The translations under genes and the position numbers were made by a program. A stretch of 64,000 nt of DNA from Halomonas sp. TD01 (lineage in GTDB: Bacteria > Pseudomonadota > Gammaproteobacteria > Pseudomonadales > Halomonadaceae): assembly GCF_923868895.1 (NCBI RefSeq), contig NZ_OV350343.1, positions 2,914,001 through 2,978,000 of the forward strand, written 5' to 3'. Positions 9,740-18,827 of the stretch are shown here, piece after piece; the stretch's first letter is position 1; each line of letters opens with the position of its first letter. Under the pieces are notes generated by a model. That model was not told the DNA's origin, ran no database searches, and saw nothing but the letters and a program-made list of their open reading frames with translations.

Positions 9740-10681
9740 ATGTCCGAAGGGCGGGAAGTACAGTGGGTGGATATCGCCCCGGAACAAGCAGGTCAACGAA
9801 TCGACAATTTTCTGATGACGCGTTTAAAAGGTGCTCCTCGTGCATTGATTTATCGCATTGTGCGTAAAGGCGAGGTAAGGGTTAATAAAAAACGCGTTAA
9901 AGTGGATTATCGCCTTCAAGCTGGCGATTTAGTGCGTGTGCCACCGCTGCGCTTAGCACCCAGAGAAGCGGTTAAAGAAGTTAGCGACAATTTACGTGAT
10001 TTGTTGATTGGTAGCGTCATTATGGAAGGGCCAGATTGGATGGTGATTAACAAACCATCCGGCCTGGCAGTCCATGGAGGAAGTGGTGTAAAAATTGGTC
10101 TAATTGAAGCGCTTCGACAAGTGCGCGACGACCTTACTTTTTTAGAGCTTGTTCACCGCTTGGATCGTGATACATCGGGTTGTTTGCTGTTGGCAAAATC
10201 TCGGGATGCGCTAGTCACACTCAACGAATCGCTTAAAAAGCACGCAATGGACAAGCGCTACTTGGCGCTAGTGAGTGGGCGCTGGCCTGCCCGAAAGACC
10301 TATGTGAGTGCTCGTTTAGACCGCTTTGATGCGGGTAACGGTGAGCGGCGGGTGCGAGTAGATCCTAACGGCAAGGTTTCACGGACTCACTTTTCGGTAG
10401 TAGAAACTTTTGAAAAGGTCACGCTAATAGAGGCAGAGCCTGTAACAGGTCGCACCCACCAGATTCGTGTGCATGCGGCTCATGCCGGGCATGCCTTGTT
10501 GGGTGACGATAAATATGGAACCCGCGAAAGTAACCACATGGCACAGCGCCTTGGCCTGGGGCGTCTGTTTCTTCATGCCCGTGCATTAACGTTTCCTGAA
10601 CCTGGCAATGGCCGTCCCGTTACGGTGAAGGCGCCGTTGCCTGAGGCGTTGGAAGAAGCGCTAAAGCGCGCTCGGAAATAA
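9740..10681 (+). CDS. rluC: 23S rRNA pseudouridine synthase RluC
   Basis: RluC converts uridines 955, 2504 and 2580 (E. coli numbering) of 23S rRNA to pseudouridine. The 313-residue protein has an N-terminal S4 RNA-binding domain (about residues 18-75, RIDNFL and GEVRVN segments) and an RluA-type catalytic domain whose signature HRLDRDTSG at about 139-147 contains the catalytic aspartate. GRTHQIRVHAAHAGH follows. The start at 9740 has an AGGAG ribosome-binding site. The divergent neighbour rne and the downstream HAD gene are the usual arrangement in pseudomonads and Halomonas, which supports RluC rather than RluD. Confidence 0.93.
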   Translation: MSEGREVQWVDIAPEQAGQRIDNFLMTRLKGAPRALIYRIVRKGEVRVNKKRVKVDYRLQAGDLVRVPPLRLAPREAVKEVSDNLRDLLIGSVIMEGPDWMVINKPSGLAVHGGSGVKIGLIEALRQVRDDLTFLELVHRLDRDTSGCLLLAKSRDALVTLNESLKKHAMDKRYLALVSGRWPARKTYVSARLDRFDAGNGERRVRVDPNGKVSRTHFSVVETFEKVTLIEAEPVTGRTHQIRVHAAHAGHALLGDDKYGTRESNHMAQRLGLGRLFLHARALTFPEPGNGRPVTVKAPLPEALEEALKRARK

Positions 10682-10690
10682 GGAAACGAA

Positions 10691-11341
10691 ATGCGCTATG
10701 AGCTAATTATCTTTGATTGGGACGGCACGCTGATGAACTCTGTGCCGAAAATAGTTGCCTGCATGCAGGCAGCTGCTTTTGATGCCGAGTGGGATGAGTT
10801 AGACGTCAGTGCTATCGAAAATATTATTGGTTTGGGCCTGCCTGAGGCGATAGCGACGTTATGTCCTGGTATTGAAGCGGCTCAGGCTGAGCGTTTGCGT
10901 CAACGCTATGCCTACCATTTCGTACATGGCGACTCGACGCCCATGCCTTTTTTTGAAGGCGTAAAAGAGCAAATCGCCCGGCTGCGTGAACATCCCCATC
11001 AGCGTCTGGCGGTGGCAACGGGTAAAAGTCGCCGTGGTTTAGATCGAGTTTTCTCCGAAGCAAAGTGTGGCGCTTGGTTTCATGCCAGTCGAACGGCAGA
11101 TGAAACGCGTTCTAAGCCCCATCCACAGATGATTCTTGAGCTGCTTGACGAGCTGAAAGTGCCCGTCGAACGCGCTGTGATGGTGGGTGATACCGAATAT
11201 GATCTTGAAATGGCTAGGTCCATTAATATGGATCGTGTGGGCGTTACTTACGGTGTACATGCCCGCGCTCGGTTGGCGGCTAGTCAGCCTGTGTGGCTGG
11301 CGGATGATGTAGATAGCCTGTTCGACTGGCTCCATGGTTAG
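10691..11341 (+). CDS. HAD-family hydrolase, phosphoglycolate phosphatase-like
   Basis: A 216-residue cytoplasmic phosphatase of the HAD-IA subfamily. Motif I FDWDGTLMNS (nucleophile aspartate DxDGT) lies at about residues 8-17, motif II is the threonine in VATGKSRRG, and the motif III/IV region SKPHPQM with GDTEYDLEMA is near residues 135-180. A helical cap follows motif I. This type routinely sits downstream of rluC, 9 bp away here, but the natural substrate of these rluC-linked proteins is not established. Confidence 0.87.
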   Translation: MRYELIIFDWDGTLMNSVPKIVACMQAAAFDAEWDELDVSAIENIIGLGLPEAIATLCPGIEAAQAERLRQRYAYHFVHGDSTPMPFFEGVKEQIARLREHPHQRLAVATGKSRRGLDRVFSEAKCGAWFHASRTADETRSKPHPQMILELLDELKVPVERAVMVGDTEYDLEMARSINMDRVGVTYGVHARARLAASQPVWLADDVDSLFDWLHG

Positions 11342-11401
11342 TGGTGTTAATAGTCGCTACGGGCAGTAATTGTACGACCAGGCGGACATTAGGAATCGTA
11401 T

Positions 11402-12523
11402 ATGAGTGATGAGCAACAGCGCGGTGATAATGATAGTGGCTCCCAAGTGGGTGATGATTCCCCGGGGAAGGTGAGTGGTGATCGGTGGACCGACGGGCCG
11501 GAAGTTGTTCGGCAAGCCAAGCAGCAACCGCTGCCGGGGGCAGAGGGTGATGATGCTGAGACGCTCCGGGAGCGACAGCGGTTAGCGCAATTAGAAATGA
11601 TGGATCGTTGGGTTGGCGGTGTTTTAACGGAGCAGCGCAGAACCCGACGGTGGAAATTGTTCTTTCGTTTGATGCTGTTGGCGATTGTATTGATATCGTT
11701 AACAACAATGCTGTACCGCGTTTTTCTCGCTGAGCCGACTGCCTCATTGCCCACTCAGCGCCATTTGGCACTGGTTGAAGTGCATGGTGTGATTACTAGT
11801 GATGCACCAGCGAATGCTGAGCGGATCATCAAAGGTTTGAATCGTGCATGGTCATCGGGAAGTGCCGCTGCTGTTGTGTTGCACATTGATAGTCCCGGTG
11901 GAAGTCCTGTCCAATCGCAGCGTATTTATGCAGAGATAATGCGTCTGCGTGATCAGGGGGATAAGCCTATTATTGCAGTGATAGAGGATATTGGCGCTAG
12001 TGGCGCTTACTACATTGCCTCAGCTGCGGATAGCATCGTGGCGTCCCGTGCAAGCTTAGTTGGTTCTATCGGCGTTATTTATTCCGGCTTTGGCTTCCAA
12101 GAAGCGATCAACCAGATTGGCATTGAGCGTCGCGTAATGACTGCCGGTGAAAATAAGGCTTTTCTGGATCCTTTTCAGCCGCTTGATGAAGACGTGGCTG
12201 AGTTCTGGCAAGGCGTTTTGGCTCAAACCCATGAGCAGTTTATAGACGATGTTAAGGCAGGGCGCGGTGATCGATTGAGCGACAGCCCTGAAGTTTTCTC
12301 AGGGCTTATCTGGAGTGGAGAGCAGGCGTTAGAGCTGGGTTTGGTAGATGAACTAGCCAGCCTTGAGCAAGTGGCTCGATCGCAGGTGGGTGAGGCTGAT
12401 TGGGAAAACTATACGCCTAGCTTAGACCCTTTTGAGCGCTTGACGCGCCGATTTACCCAAACAGCCGCTGAAGTGCTTGGGCTGCAGCGTGCACATGCTC
12501 CATTGCGCTTTCAGACCCAGTAA
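11402..12523 (+). CDS. S49-family membrane signal-peptide peptidase (SppA/SohB-like)
   Basis: A 373-residue inner-membrane serine peptidase. A charged, Asp/Gly/Gln-rich N-terminus is followed by one hydrophobic segment at about residues 80-104 (LMLLAIVLISLTTMLYRVF) and then the peptidase domain. LHIDSPGGSPVQS near 162, EDIGASGAYYIASAAD near 195-210 (with the serine expected to be the nucleophile) and SLVGSIGVIYSG are the S49 core. TAGENKAFLDPF supplies the lysine expected for the Ser-Lys dyad. It is shorter than the duplicated E. coli SppA and resembles the single-domain form that degrades cleaved signal peptides. The start at 11402 follows a 60-bp gap after the HAD gene. Confidence 0.88.
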   Translation: MSDEQQRGDNDSGSQVGDDSPGKVSGDRWTDGPEVVRQAKQQPLPGAEGDDAETLRERQRLAQLEMMDRWVGGVLTEQRRTRRWKLFFRLMLLAIVLISLTTMLYRVFLAEPTASLPTQRHLALVEVHGVITSDAPANAERIIKGLNRAWSSGSAAAVVLHIDSPGGSPVQSQRIYAEIMRLRDQGDKPIIAVIEDIGASGAYYIASAADSIVASRASLVGSIGVIYSGFGFQEAINQIGIERRVMTAGENKAFLDPFQPLDEDVAEFWQGVLAQTHEQFIDDVKAGRGDRLSDSPEVFSGLIWSGEQALELGLVDELASLEQVARSQVGEADWENYTPSLDPFERLTRRFTQTAAEVLGLQRAHAPLRFQTQ

Positions 12524-12526
12524 ATG

Positions 12527-13129
12527 CTAAACGTCGCCGAGGGGGTTCATGCCTGCTTGGCGAAGCATGTCGCACAGTGCTATGAGGGGGAGCCCAATGA
12601 GTGCGTTTGGGTCTCGGCCTTCGAGTTTTTCAAACAAACTGATACCCAGCCCTTCCATGCGGAAGCTGCCTGCGCTATCCAGTGGCTGCTCAAGGGCAAC
12701 ATATCGCGCAATTTCCTGTTCGCTCAGTAAGCGAAAAAACACCTCAAACGGCTCGATATGGACGTGATGCCGTTGGTGGCGAGTATCAACTAACGCTAAA
12801 CCCGTTAGAAATGTCACTTTTTGGCCAGAAAAGCGCGTCAAGTTCTCCCGAGCGCGCTCCTCTGTGTGGGGTTTGCCGAGAATGTCACCCTCAAACAGAG
12901 CTATTTGATCGGAGCCAATGATGCAATGGTTGGGAAAGTGCTCAGCAACGGCGTTGGCTTTGCTCAGCGCCAAGCGATGTACTAAGGCGCTGGGCGTTTC
13001 ATTAGGATGGGGCGTTTCGTCGATGTCTGGTGAGCAGCACTGGTAGGGCAGTAATAGCCTGTCCAGTAGTGCTTGTCGGAAGCGAGAGCTAGAGGCGAGG
13101 ACGAGTGTCGCGTCATTTGTTTGAGGCAC
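12527..13129 (-). CDS. yceF: Maf-like nucleotide pyrophosphatase YceF (7-methyl-GTP pyrophosphatase)
   Basis: A 200-residue Maf-family house-cleaning enzyme that hydrolyses modified nucleoside triphosphates. The YceF branch prefers 7-methyl-GTP. The N-terminal signature LVLASSSRFRQALLDRL, the DIDETPHPNE segment and IIGSDQIALFEG are typical. The frame runs to an ATG at 13174, but I place the start at GTG 13129: AAGGAGA lies about 5 bp before it, and the protein then begins just ahead of the LVLASSS core as in relatives. The gene is divergent from yceD, the same arrangement as in E. coli, which favours YceF over MafB/YhdE. Confidence 0.88.
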   Translation of the reverse strand: MPQTNDATLVLASSSRFRQALLDRLLLPYQCCSPDIDETPHPNETPSALVHRLALSKANAVAEHFPNHCIIGSDQIALFEGDILGKPHTEERARENLTRFSGQKVTFLTGLALVDTRHQRHHVHIEPFEVFFRLLSEQEIARYVALEQPLDSAGSFRMEGLGISLFEKLEGRDPNALIGLPLIALCDMLRQAGMNPLGDV

Positions 13130-13291
13130 AGCATTCTCCTTAATGGGCCTGGTTAGGCAGTAATCACCGTTCAAACGAGTGTAACGAAACCTTAGTGGTC
13201 TGCCTATTTAGGTGGTTTTGGCAGATAATCTCGTAAGAATTGTACCGACAGCTTTGACAGCGGGGGGGCGAGTGCCTATCATTGCGCGCCT

Positions 13292-13840
13292 ATGTTGACC
13301 TCACAAATCCCCAGCCGGGTTGAGCCTTATAAGCTTGCAGCCCGCCGCGAACGACTAGAAGGCATTGTGGCGCTTAATAAGTTGCCACGCCTAGCTGAAG
13401 AAGCAGGTGACCAAACCGGCGACTGTCATGTCGTACTTGAGTTTGGCGTTGATGCCCAAGGCCGTCGCGAAATTCGTGGCCATTTGCAAGCGACCCTGGC
13501 GTTGCCTTGTCGCCGTTGTCTGGTGCCGCTAAGCCAAGACGTTTCCAGTGATTTCTTATTAGGAATGATTGCAGACGAAGCCTTGGCTGCCGAGCTGCCT
13601 GCCAGTCATGAGCCGGTGCTGGTGGAAAATGAACAGCTGGACTTGCTGACGGTAATAGAGGATGAGCTTATCCTTAGCTTGCCGCAGGTGGTCTATCACG
13701 ATGAGACCGAATGCCATGTCTCGGCGGAGCAGCTGGTCAGCAAGACCGAGGGCACGGCGGAAGAGTCCGCTCCGGCCAAAAACCCTTTCGCAGTGCTTAA
13801 TGCTTTGAAAAGCAGTGGCGCTTTGAAAGGCAAAAAGTAA
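13292..13840 (+). CDS. yceD: YceD/DUF177 23S rRNA accumulation protein
   Basis: A 182-residue protein of the DUF177 family, encoded directly upstream of rpmF as in most bacteria. Relatives are needed for normal 23S rRNA accumulation; the biochemistry is not settled. The ATLALPCRRCLVPL segment carries the conserved CxxC near residues 71-74, and the C-terminus has the Lys-rich NPFAVLNALKSSG motif typical of the family. Its end lies 36 bp before rpmF, so the two are co-transcribed. Confidence 0.9.
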   Translation: MLTSQIPSRVEPYKLAARRERLEGIVALNKLPRLAEEAGDQTGDCHVVLEFGVDAQGRREIRGHLQATLALPCRRCLVPLSQDVSSDFLLGMIADEALAAELPASHEPVLVENEQLDLLTVIEDELILSLPQVVYHDETECHVSAEQLVSKTEGTAEESAPAKNPFAVLNALKSSGALKGKK

Positions 13841-13876
13841 GCATCACTTACCTTAATTACCTTGGAGTAAACACCC

Positions 13877-14047
13877 ATGGCAGTTCAACAGAACCGTAAA
13901 ACTCGTTCCAAGCGCGGTATGCGTCGTAGCCACGATGCGCTGAGCGCACCGACTCTGTCTCAGGACAAAGAAACCGGTACTACTCACCTGCGTCACCACG
14001 TTTCTCCAGACGGTTTTTACCGCGGTCGTAAAGTGGTTGAGGTTTAA
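13877..14047 (+). CDS. rpmF: 50S ribosomal protein L32
   Basis: A 56-residue basic ribosomal protein, [20 protein letters not shown] at the start followed by [20 protein letters not shown], recognisable as bacterial L32 of the cysteine-free kind found in gammaproteobacteria. The start follows CTTGGAGTAA at a good ribosome-binding distance. It lies in the canonical yceD-rpmF-plsX order linking ribosome and phospholipid synthesis genes. Confidence 0.97.
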   Translation: MAVQQNRKTRSKRGMRRSHDALSAPTLSQDKETGTTHLRHHVSPDGFYRGRKVVEV

Positions 14048-14090
14048 GCCTTAGCGCTTTTTATGAGCGGCAAAACAGGGTGGGTGCTGT

Positions 14091-15110
14091 GTGCGCCTAG
14101 CGATTGATGTAATGGGGGGTGACCAAGGCCCCCGTGCCATTATCGAAGGCTCCGCAAGGGCGGTTATTGAGCGCCCTGGCTTAGCATTAACTCTGTTTGG
14201 TCCGCGTCAGCAGATTGATGCTGAGCTTTCGCGTTTGCCGCAGCCTTTGGCTGCGGCAACGTCACGTTTGGTGGCTGTCGATGCTCCAGAAAGTGTGTCT
14301 CAAGCGGCAACAGCTGCCTGGGCAATGCGGCGCGGAGGCGCTACCAGCATGGCGTGTATGCTGCGCAGCCTGTCTTCCGGTGAAGCGGCGGCGGGAGTGA
14401 GTGCCGGAAATACCGGTGCTTTGGTCGCTTTAGCGAGGCGTGAACTTGGCATGTTGTCTGGTATCTCAAGGCCTGCAATAAGTACCGCAATACCCGCGCG
14501 TGGGGGAAAACGTTGTTATTTGCTTGATTTAGGAGCAAATGTTGATTCTCCAGCATCCAGGCTGTTTGATTTTGCCATGATGGGTGCCGCCATGGCCCAG
14601 TGCATGGATCGCATTAAGCGGCCTCGCGTTGCCTTGCTGAATGTGGGGTCTGAAGCTACAAAAGGTAGCGCTAATGTACGCGAAGCGGATCGTTTGCTCC
14701 GTGAGAGTGTCAGTGACTTAAGCTTTGATTACCTTGGTTATGCCGAGGGCGGCGATATTTTTCAAGGTGATCTTGACGTCGTGGTTTGCGATGGCTTTGT
14801 TGGTAATGTCACTTTGAAAGCCAGTGAAGGGTTGACTCGTATGTTGGTGGAGCGTGTACAAATGGCGTTTGAGTCACGCCTGAGTGGACGTTTGGCAAGT
14901 ATACTGGCCAGGCCTGTACTGAAGAGGCTTAAACGGGAGCTAGACCCGGTACGCTATAATGGGGCCAGCCTCTTGGGGTTGCAGGGTATTGTGGTAAAAA
15001 GCCATGGCAGCACCCAGGCGGATGGTTTTTATTATGCTATCCAGCGTGCATTGCAAGAAGTGGAGCATGATTTGCCTGTCCGGATTGCAGCACGCTGGTC
15101 GCGTTCTTGA
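14091..15110 (+). CDS. plsX: Phosphate acyltransferase PlsX
   Basis: PlsX makes acyl-phosphate from acyl-ACP for the PlsY route of phospholipid synthesis. The protein has 339 residues and starts at GTG 14091, giving the family N-terminus MRLAIDVMGGDQGP. GVSAGNTGALVALA, LLDLGANVD and VCDGFVGNVTLKASEG follow in the expected order. The ribosome-binding site is weak, so start selection rests on protein similarity. In enterics fabH follows plsX, but here only 151 noncoding bases separate it from fabD. Confidence 0.95.
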   Translation: MRLAIDVMGGDQGPRAIIEGSARAVIERPGLALTLFGPRQQIDAELSRLPQPLAAATSRLVAVDAPESVSQAATAAWAMRRGGATSMACMLRSLSSGEAAAGVSAGNTGALVALARRELGMLSGISRPAISTAIPARGGKRCYLLDLGANVDSPASRLFDFAMMGAAMAQCMDRIKRPRVALLNVGSEATKGSANVREADRLLRESVSDLSFDYLGYAEGGDIFQGDLDVVVCDGFVGNVTLKASEGLTRMLVERVQMAFESRLSGRLASILARPVLKRLKRELDPVRYNGASLLGLQGIVVKSHGSTQADGFYYAIQRALQEVEHDLPVRIAARWSRS

Positions 15111-15156
15111 GCGCTGTCAACGCAGTAGATAATAAGACGTTATATATTTTTTGCGG

Positions 15157-15211
15157 GCTATTGGTGGTAGCAGGATGTGGCCAACGCTGTTACAGCAATG
15201 GCGCCAATAGC
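15157..15211 (+). promoter_or_regulatory. Inverted repeat in the plsX-fabD spacer
   Basis: GCTATTGG at 15157-15164 pairs with CCAATAGC at 15204-15211, with a smaller GCTG-TTA-CAGC hairpin nested at 15186-15196. The preceding AT-rich stretch (GATAAT at 15128, TTATAT at 15140) could hold an internal promoter; TTGAGC at 15107 is spaced only 15 bp from GATAAT. This could be a leader controlling fabD-fabG or a footprint of the lost fabH. Function is inferred. Confidence 0.35.
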
Positions 15212-15261
15212 ACGCTTATCGCTCAACTGAGCAAATGCCTACAAGAGCAAAGGTGAACGAC

Positions 15262-16221
15262 ATGTCTCAACCCCTTGCCCTCATTTTTCCCGGGCAAGGC
15301 TCTCAGCAGCTTGGAATGTTGCGAGAGCTAGCCGAGCGCTACAGTGTGGTGGGAACTACATTTGAGGAAGCGTCAGACGCTCTGGGCTACGATTTGTGGA
15401 AAGTCGTCCAGGAAGGTCCAGAAGAAGCGTTGAATGCGACGGCATGCACTCAGCCGGCACTACTTGCCTCCAGCGTTGCTATTTGGCGTATCTGGCAAGA
15501 GTTGGAAGGGCCTCGCCCAAGCGTCATGGCCGGCCATAGTCTCGGTGAATATAGTGCTATGGTTTGCGCTGGAGTGATGGGGTTCGCTGAAGGCGTACGC
15601 CTTGTTCGATTGCGTGGTGAAGCTATGCAGGAAGCTGTCCCTGCGGGAGAGGGTGGCATGGCGGCGATCCTTGGGCTTGATGATAGCGCCGTGGAAGCGG
15701 CCTGTGCCCAAGCGGCTGAAGATGAGGTAGTGTCTGCCGTTAATTACAACTCGCCTGGGCAGGTTGTCATCGCAGGCAGCAAAAATGCCGTTGAGCGTGC
15801 CATCGCTGCTTGCCAAGAGGCTGGAGCCAAGCGAGCGCTTTCACTGCCGGTTTCGGTGCCTTCCCACTGTGCGCTGATGCGACCAGCCGCTGAGCGCCTT
15901 GCTGCGGCTATGCAGGAAATTGAGTTACGTGCACCTCGTTATGCGGTTATTCAAAACGTCGATGCGCAAGCCCATGCTGATATTGAGACATTGCGTACGC
16001 GCCTAATCGAGCAGCTGTATCAGCCGGTTCGTTGGTCATCTTGCGTTGAAGCGATGGTCGAGCAAGGTGCTAATGTGTTCATTGAATGCGGGCCTGGCAA
16101 AGTGCTTACCGGGTTAAACAAGCGCATTATACGTAGTGCCAAAGGGTTGGCGGTAAATGATCCTGATAGCTTGGATTCAGCCCTTGAGTTAGCACGTGAG
16201 GCGTCGGCGGGTGGTGCGTGA
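15262..16221 (+). CDS. fabD: Malonyl-CoA:ACP transacylase FabD
   Basis: FabD moves malonyl from CoA to acyl carrier protein to supply fatty-acid elongation. The protein begins MSQPLALIFPGQGSQQLGML, has the nucleophile serine in AGHSLGEYSAM near residue 92, the arginine in VRLRGEAMQ and the active histidine in SVPSHCALM near 202. I chose ATG 15262 (319 residues), preceded by AAAGGTGA at good spacing. An upstream ATG at 15235 would add nine residues without family support. Confidence 0.95.
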   Translation: MSQPLALIFPGQGSQQLGMLRELAERYSVVGTTFEEASDALGYDLWKVVQEGPEEALNATACTQPALLASSVAIWRIWQELEGPRPSVMAGHSLGEYSAMVCAGVMGFAEGVRLVRLRGEAMQEAVPAGEGGMAAILGLDDSAVEAACAQAAEDEVVSAVNYNSPGQVVIAGSKNAVERAIAACQEAGAKRALSLPVSVPSHCALMRPAAERLAAAMQEIELRAPRYAVIQNVDAQAHADIETLRTRLIEQLYQPVRWSSCVEAMVEQGANVFIECGPGKVLTGLNKRIIRSAKGLAVNDPDSLDSALELAREASAGGA

Positions 16222-16287
16222 GAAATGGCGCGTGTTAAGTCGCTATTTTCCGCTACCCTTGCTTAGTTAGGTTGAAGGAAGAACGTT

Positions 16288-17031
16288 ATGACTCAAGAAC
16301 GAAGAGTGGCACTAGTTACTGGTGCTAGCCGAGGTATTGGGCGAGCCATTGCTCATGAGCTTGGGCGTCAAGGACGTATCGTAGTGGGAACTGCCACTAG
16401 CGAATCGGGCGCTGAAAAAATTGATGCTGATCTAAAAGAGAATGGCATTGAAGGTGCAGGAATGTGCCTTAATGTTACCGATCAGCAGAGTATTGATCAG
16501 GTGCTAAAGACCATTGGCGAACGTTTTGGTGCGCCCACAATTTTGGTCAATAATGCCGGCATTACCCGCGATAACTTGCTAATGCGCATGAAAGAGGATG
16601 AGTGGGACTCCGTGATGGATACCAATCTTAAATCTGTTTATCGCGTTAGCAAAGCATGTCTACGTGGTATGACAAAGGCGCGCTTTGGGCGTATCGTGTC
16701 GATAAGTTCCGTAGTGGCGACGATGGGTAACCTAGGCCAAACTAACTACGCCGCCGCCAAGGCCGGGATGGAAGGTTTTAGTCGTGCTTTGGCGCGTGAG
16801 GTCGCTTCTCGTGCCATTACGGTTAATGCGGTAGCGCCTGGGTTTATTGCAACAGACATGACCGAAGCGTTGCCTGAAGCGCAGCATGAAATGCTGCTCA
16901 AGCAAATCCCTCTTTCGCGTTTAGGCGGGCCTGAGGAAATTGCTGCCGCCGTTGGCTTTTTGACAAGTGATGCTGCAGGTTATATCACTGGTGAAACGCT
17001 ACACGTTAACGGCGGCATGAATATGCGTTGA
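16288..17031 (+). CDS. fabG: 3-oxoacyl-ACP reductase FabG
   Basis: An NADPH-dependent short-chain dehydrogenase that reduces 3-oxoacyl-ACP in each elongation cycle. The protein has 247 residues. The cofactor motif [10 protein letters not shown] lies at about residues 12-21, followed by [14 protein letters not shown], the catalytic serine in VSISSV near 140 and the tyrosine and lysine in YAAAKAG near 153-157. A GAAGGAAG ribosome-binding site precedes the ATG. Its position between fabD and acpP makes the fatty-acid role secure. Confidence 0.97.
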   Translation: MTQERRVALVTGASRGIGRAIAHELGRQGRIVVGTATSESGAEKIDADLKENGIEGAGMCLNVTDQQSIDQVLKTIGERFGAPTILVNNAGITRDNLLMRMKEDEWDSVMDTNLKSVYRVSKACLRGMTKARFGRIVSISSVVATMGNLGQTNYAAAKAGMEGFSRALAREVASRAITVNAVAPGFIATDMTEALPEAQHEMLLKQIPLSRLGGPEEIAAAVGFLTSDAAGYITGETLHVNGGMNMR

Positions 17032-17155
17032 TGGCCTTGGGTTTGGCGGTTGCGTCAGCTTAAGGGCGTCTATAAACTACCCCGCAGCTTTTGGCTTGCG
17101 GTTTCCAAATGGCTGGTTATCAAAAACGGCTAATGTGAACGACTGGAGTACGTTG

Positions 17156-17389
17156 ATGAGTACTATTGAAGAGCGCGTGAAGAAAGTTGTGGCAGAGCGC
17201 CTGAACGTTAAAGAAGAAGACATCCAGAACAGCTCTTCTTTTACTGAAGACCTGGGTGCTGATTCTCTTGACACCGTTGAGCTGGTGATGGCACTTGAAG
17301 AGGAATTTGATACTGAAATTCCTGACGAAGAAGCCGAAAAAATCACCACGGTTCAAGAAGCTATCGACTACGTAAACGCCCATCAGTAA
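17156..17389 (+). CDS. acpP: Acyl carrier protein AcpP
   Basis: The 77-residue acidic carrier of growing acyl chains. The phosphopantetheine serine is in [18 protein letters not shown], in the middle of helix II as expected. I chose ATG 17156, which gives [16 protein letters not shown] and has GGAG upstream; the longer frame from 17096 is not family-like. acpS, the enzyme that loads this serine, lies at 58.1 kb in the same window. The gene is followed by two hairpins, so a high-level acpP transcript may end here. Confidence 0.98.
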   Translation: MSTIEERVKKVVAERLNVKEEDIQNSSSFTEDLGADSLDTVELVMALEEEFDTEIPDEEAEKITTVQEAIDYVNAHQ

Positions 17390-17413
17390 GGGTTGAGTCG
17401 AAGCAGTGAGCCA

Positions 17414-17470
17414 GGGTGGGGTGCTTACCCACCCGTATAAAAAGCCGTCCTGAGTAGGGGCGGCTTTTTT
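17414..17470 (+). terminator. Tandem hairpins after acpP, second one an intrinsic terminator
   Basis: GGGTGGG/CCCACCC (17414-17434, 7-nt loop) is followed by AAAAAGCCG...CGGCTTTTTT (17439-17470). The second has the GC stem and U-tract of an intrinsic terminator. Its presence inside the fab cluster implies partial termination after acpP and a separate promoter for fabF. Confidence 0.8.
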
Positions 17471-17508
17471 GCTTTGTTGTCACAATGAATATAACGTTCA
17501 ATCTCCGT

Positions 17509-17514
17509 TATACT
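17509..17514 (+). promoter_or_regulatory. Candidate -10 element for fabF
   Basis: TATACT lies about 70 bp before the fabF start, directly after the acpP terminator where a new promoter would be expected. The region 17 bp upstream (TGAATA) is a poor -35, so support is only the -10 match and context. Confidence 0.35.
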
Positions 17515-17582
17515 AGTCACCAAATTTCTGCAGCAAATGACCCAGATGGGTCGTGTCACCATGGATGCCTGGAGGAAAGCTG

Positions 17583-18821
17583 ATGGCGCGAAGAAGGGTA
17601 GTGGTAACTGGGTTAGGCCTGGTGACCCCAGTGGGCAACAGTGTTAATGAGTCGTGGGCAAATATTGTCGCCGGCAAAAGTGGCATAGCGCCGATTGAGC
17701 ACTTTGATACAAGTGGCTTCAACACGCGTTTTGGAGGGTCGGTTAAAAATTTCGATATTAGCCCCTATCTGAATCCTAAAGATGCACGCAAGATGGATCT
17801 GTTTATCCAGTACGGCATGGCGGCGGGTGCCCAAGCCGTTCAGGATTCGGGGATTGAGTGTACCGAAGAGAATGCTGAGCGAATTGGTGTGGCTATTGGT
17901 TCAGGCATTGGCGGTTTGCCGATGATTGAGCATAACCACAATGCGCTTAACAAGGGAGGCGCACGCCGCGTTTCGCCGTTTTTTGTTCCCGGTTCAATCA
18001 TTAATATGATTTCCGGCAACATGGCGATTCAGCATGGCTTCAAAGGCCCGAATATTGCGATCACCACCGCGTGTACAACGGGTACCCATAATATTGGCTA
18101 CAGCGCTCGTACTATTGCTTACGGCGATGCCGATGTGATGATCTGTGGCGGCGCGGAAATGGCTACTACGCCGTTAGGATTGGGCGGATTTTCTGCAGCA
18201 CGAGCACTCTCAACGCGCAATGAAGATCCTCAGGCGGCGAGTCGCCCATGGGATGCTGATCGTGACGGCTTTGTGCTGTCAGACGGTGCTGGTGTGCTTG
18301 TCTTGGAAGAGTACGAGCACGCCAAAGCGCGCGGCGCAAATATCTACGCAGAGCTTGCCGGCTTTGGTATGAGTGATGATGCCTACCATATGACGGCACC
18401 GCCGGAAGATGGTCGTGGAGCTGCACTTTCTATGAGCAATGCCATTAAAGATGCGAGTATCGACCCAGCGGATGTGCATTATATTAATGCGCATGGCACG
18501 TCTACCGCAGCGGGTGATTTAGCAGAAAGCCGTGCGATTGAAAAAGTGCTAGGTAGCGCAGCTCAGCAGGTTGCCGTGAGCTCTACCAAGTCAATGATTG
18601 GCCACCTCTTAGGTGCAGCAGGTGCGGTTGAAGCGGTGTTTAGTATTCTGGCTATTCGAGACCAGGTTGCGCCGCCTACCATTAACCTGGATAACCCGCA
18701 GGAAGGTTGTAATCTCGATTACGTGCCGCACACCGCACGGGAGATGCCCATTGATATTGCGCTCTCAAACTCGTTTGGGTTCGGTGGTACCAACGGCTCA
18801 TTGCTGTTTAAAAAGGTATAG
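17583..18821 (+). CDS. fabF: 3-oxoacyl-ACP synthase II FabF
   Basis: FabF condenses malonyl-ACP with acyl-ACP, including the step that supports cis-vaccenate synthesis. At 412 residues it matches the E. coli enzyme. The catalytic triad is visible: cysteine in [12 protein letters not shown] near 164, histidine in [11 protein letters not shown] near 304 and histidine in [16 protein letters not shown] near 341. I moved the start from 17553 to ATG 17583 because GGAGGA lies 6 bp before it and the protein then begins [16 protein letters not shown], as in relatives. Confidence 0.97.
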   Translation: MARRRVVVTGLGLVTPVGNSVNESWANIVAGKSGIAPIEHFDTSGFNTRFGGSVKNFDISPYLNPKDARKMDLFIQYGMAAGAQAVQDSGIECTEENAERIGVAIGSGIGGLPMIEHNHNALNKGGARRVSPFFVPGSIINMISGNMAIQHGFKGPNIAITTACTTGTHNIGYSARTIAYGDADVMICGGAEMATTPLGLGGFSAARALSTRNEDPQAASRPWDADRDGFVLSDGAGVLVLEEYEHAKARGANIYAELAGFGMSDDAYHMTAPPEDGRGAALSMSNAIKDASIDPADVHYINAHGTSTAAGDLAESRAIEKVLGSAAQQVAVSSTKSMIGHLLGAAGAVEAVFSILAIRDQVAPPTINLDNPQEGCNLDYVPHTAREMPIDIALSNSFGFGGTNGSLLFKKV

Positions 18822-18827
18822 CACGCG

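Noticed and set aside
9388..9867. A 159-codon plus-strand frame between rne and rluC.
   Set aside because: It runs into rluC in another frame, has a Cys/Arg-rich composition unlike neighbouring proteins and covers the promoter zone. No start signal was seen.
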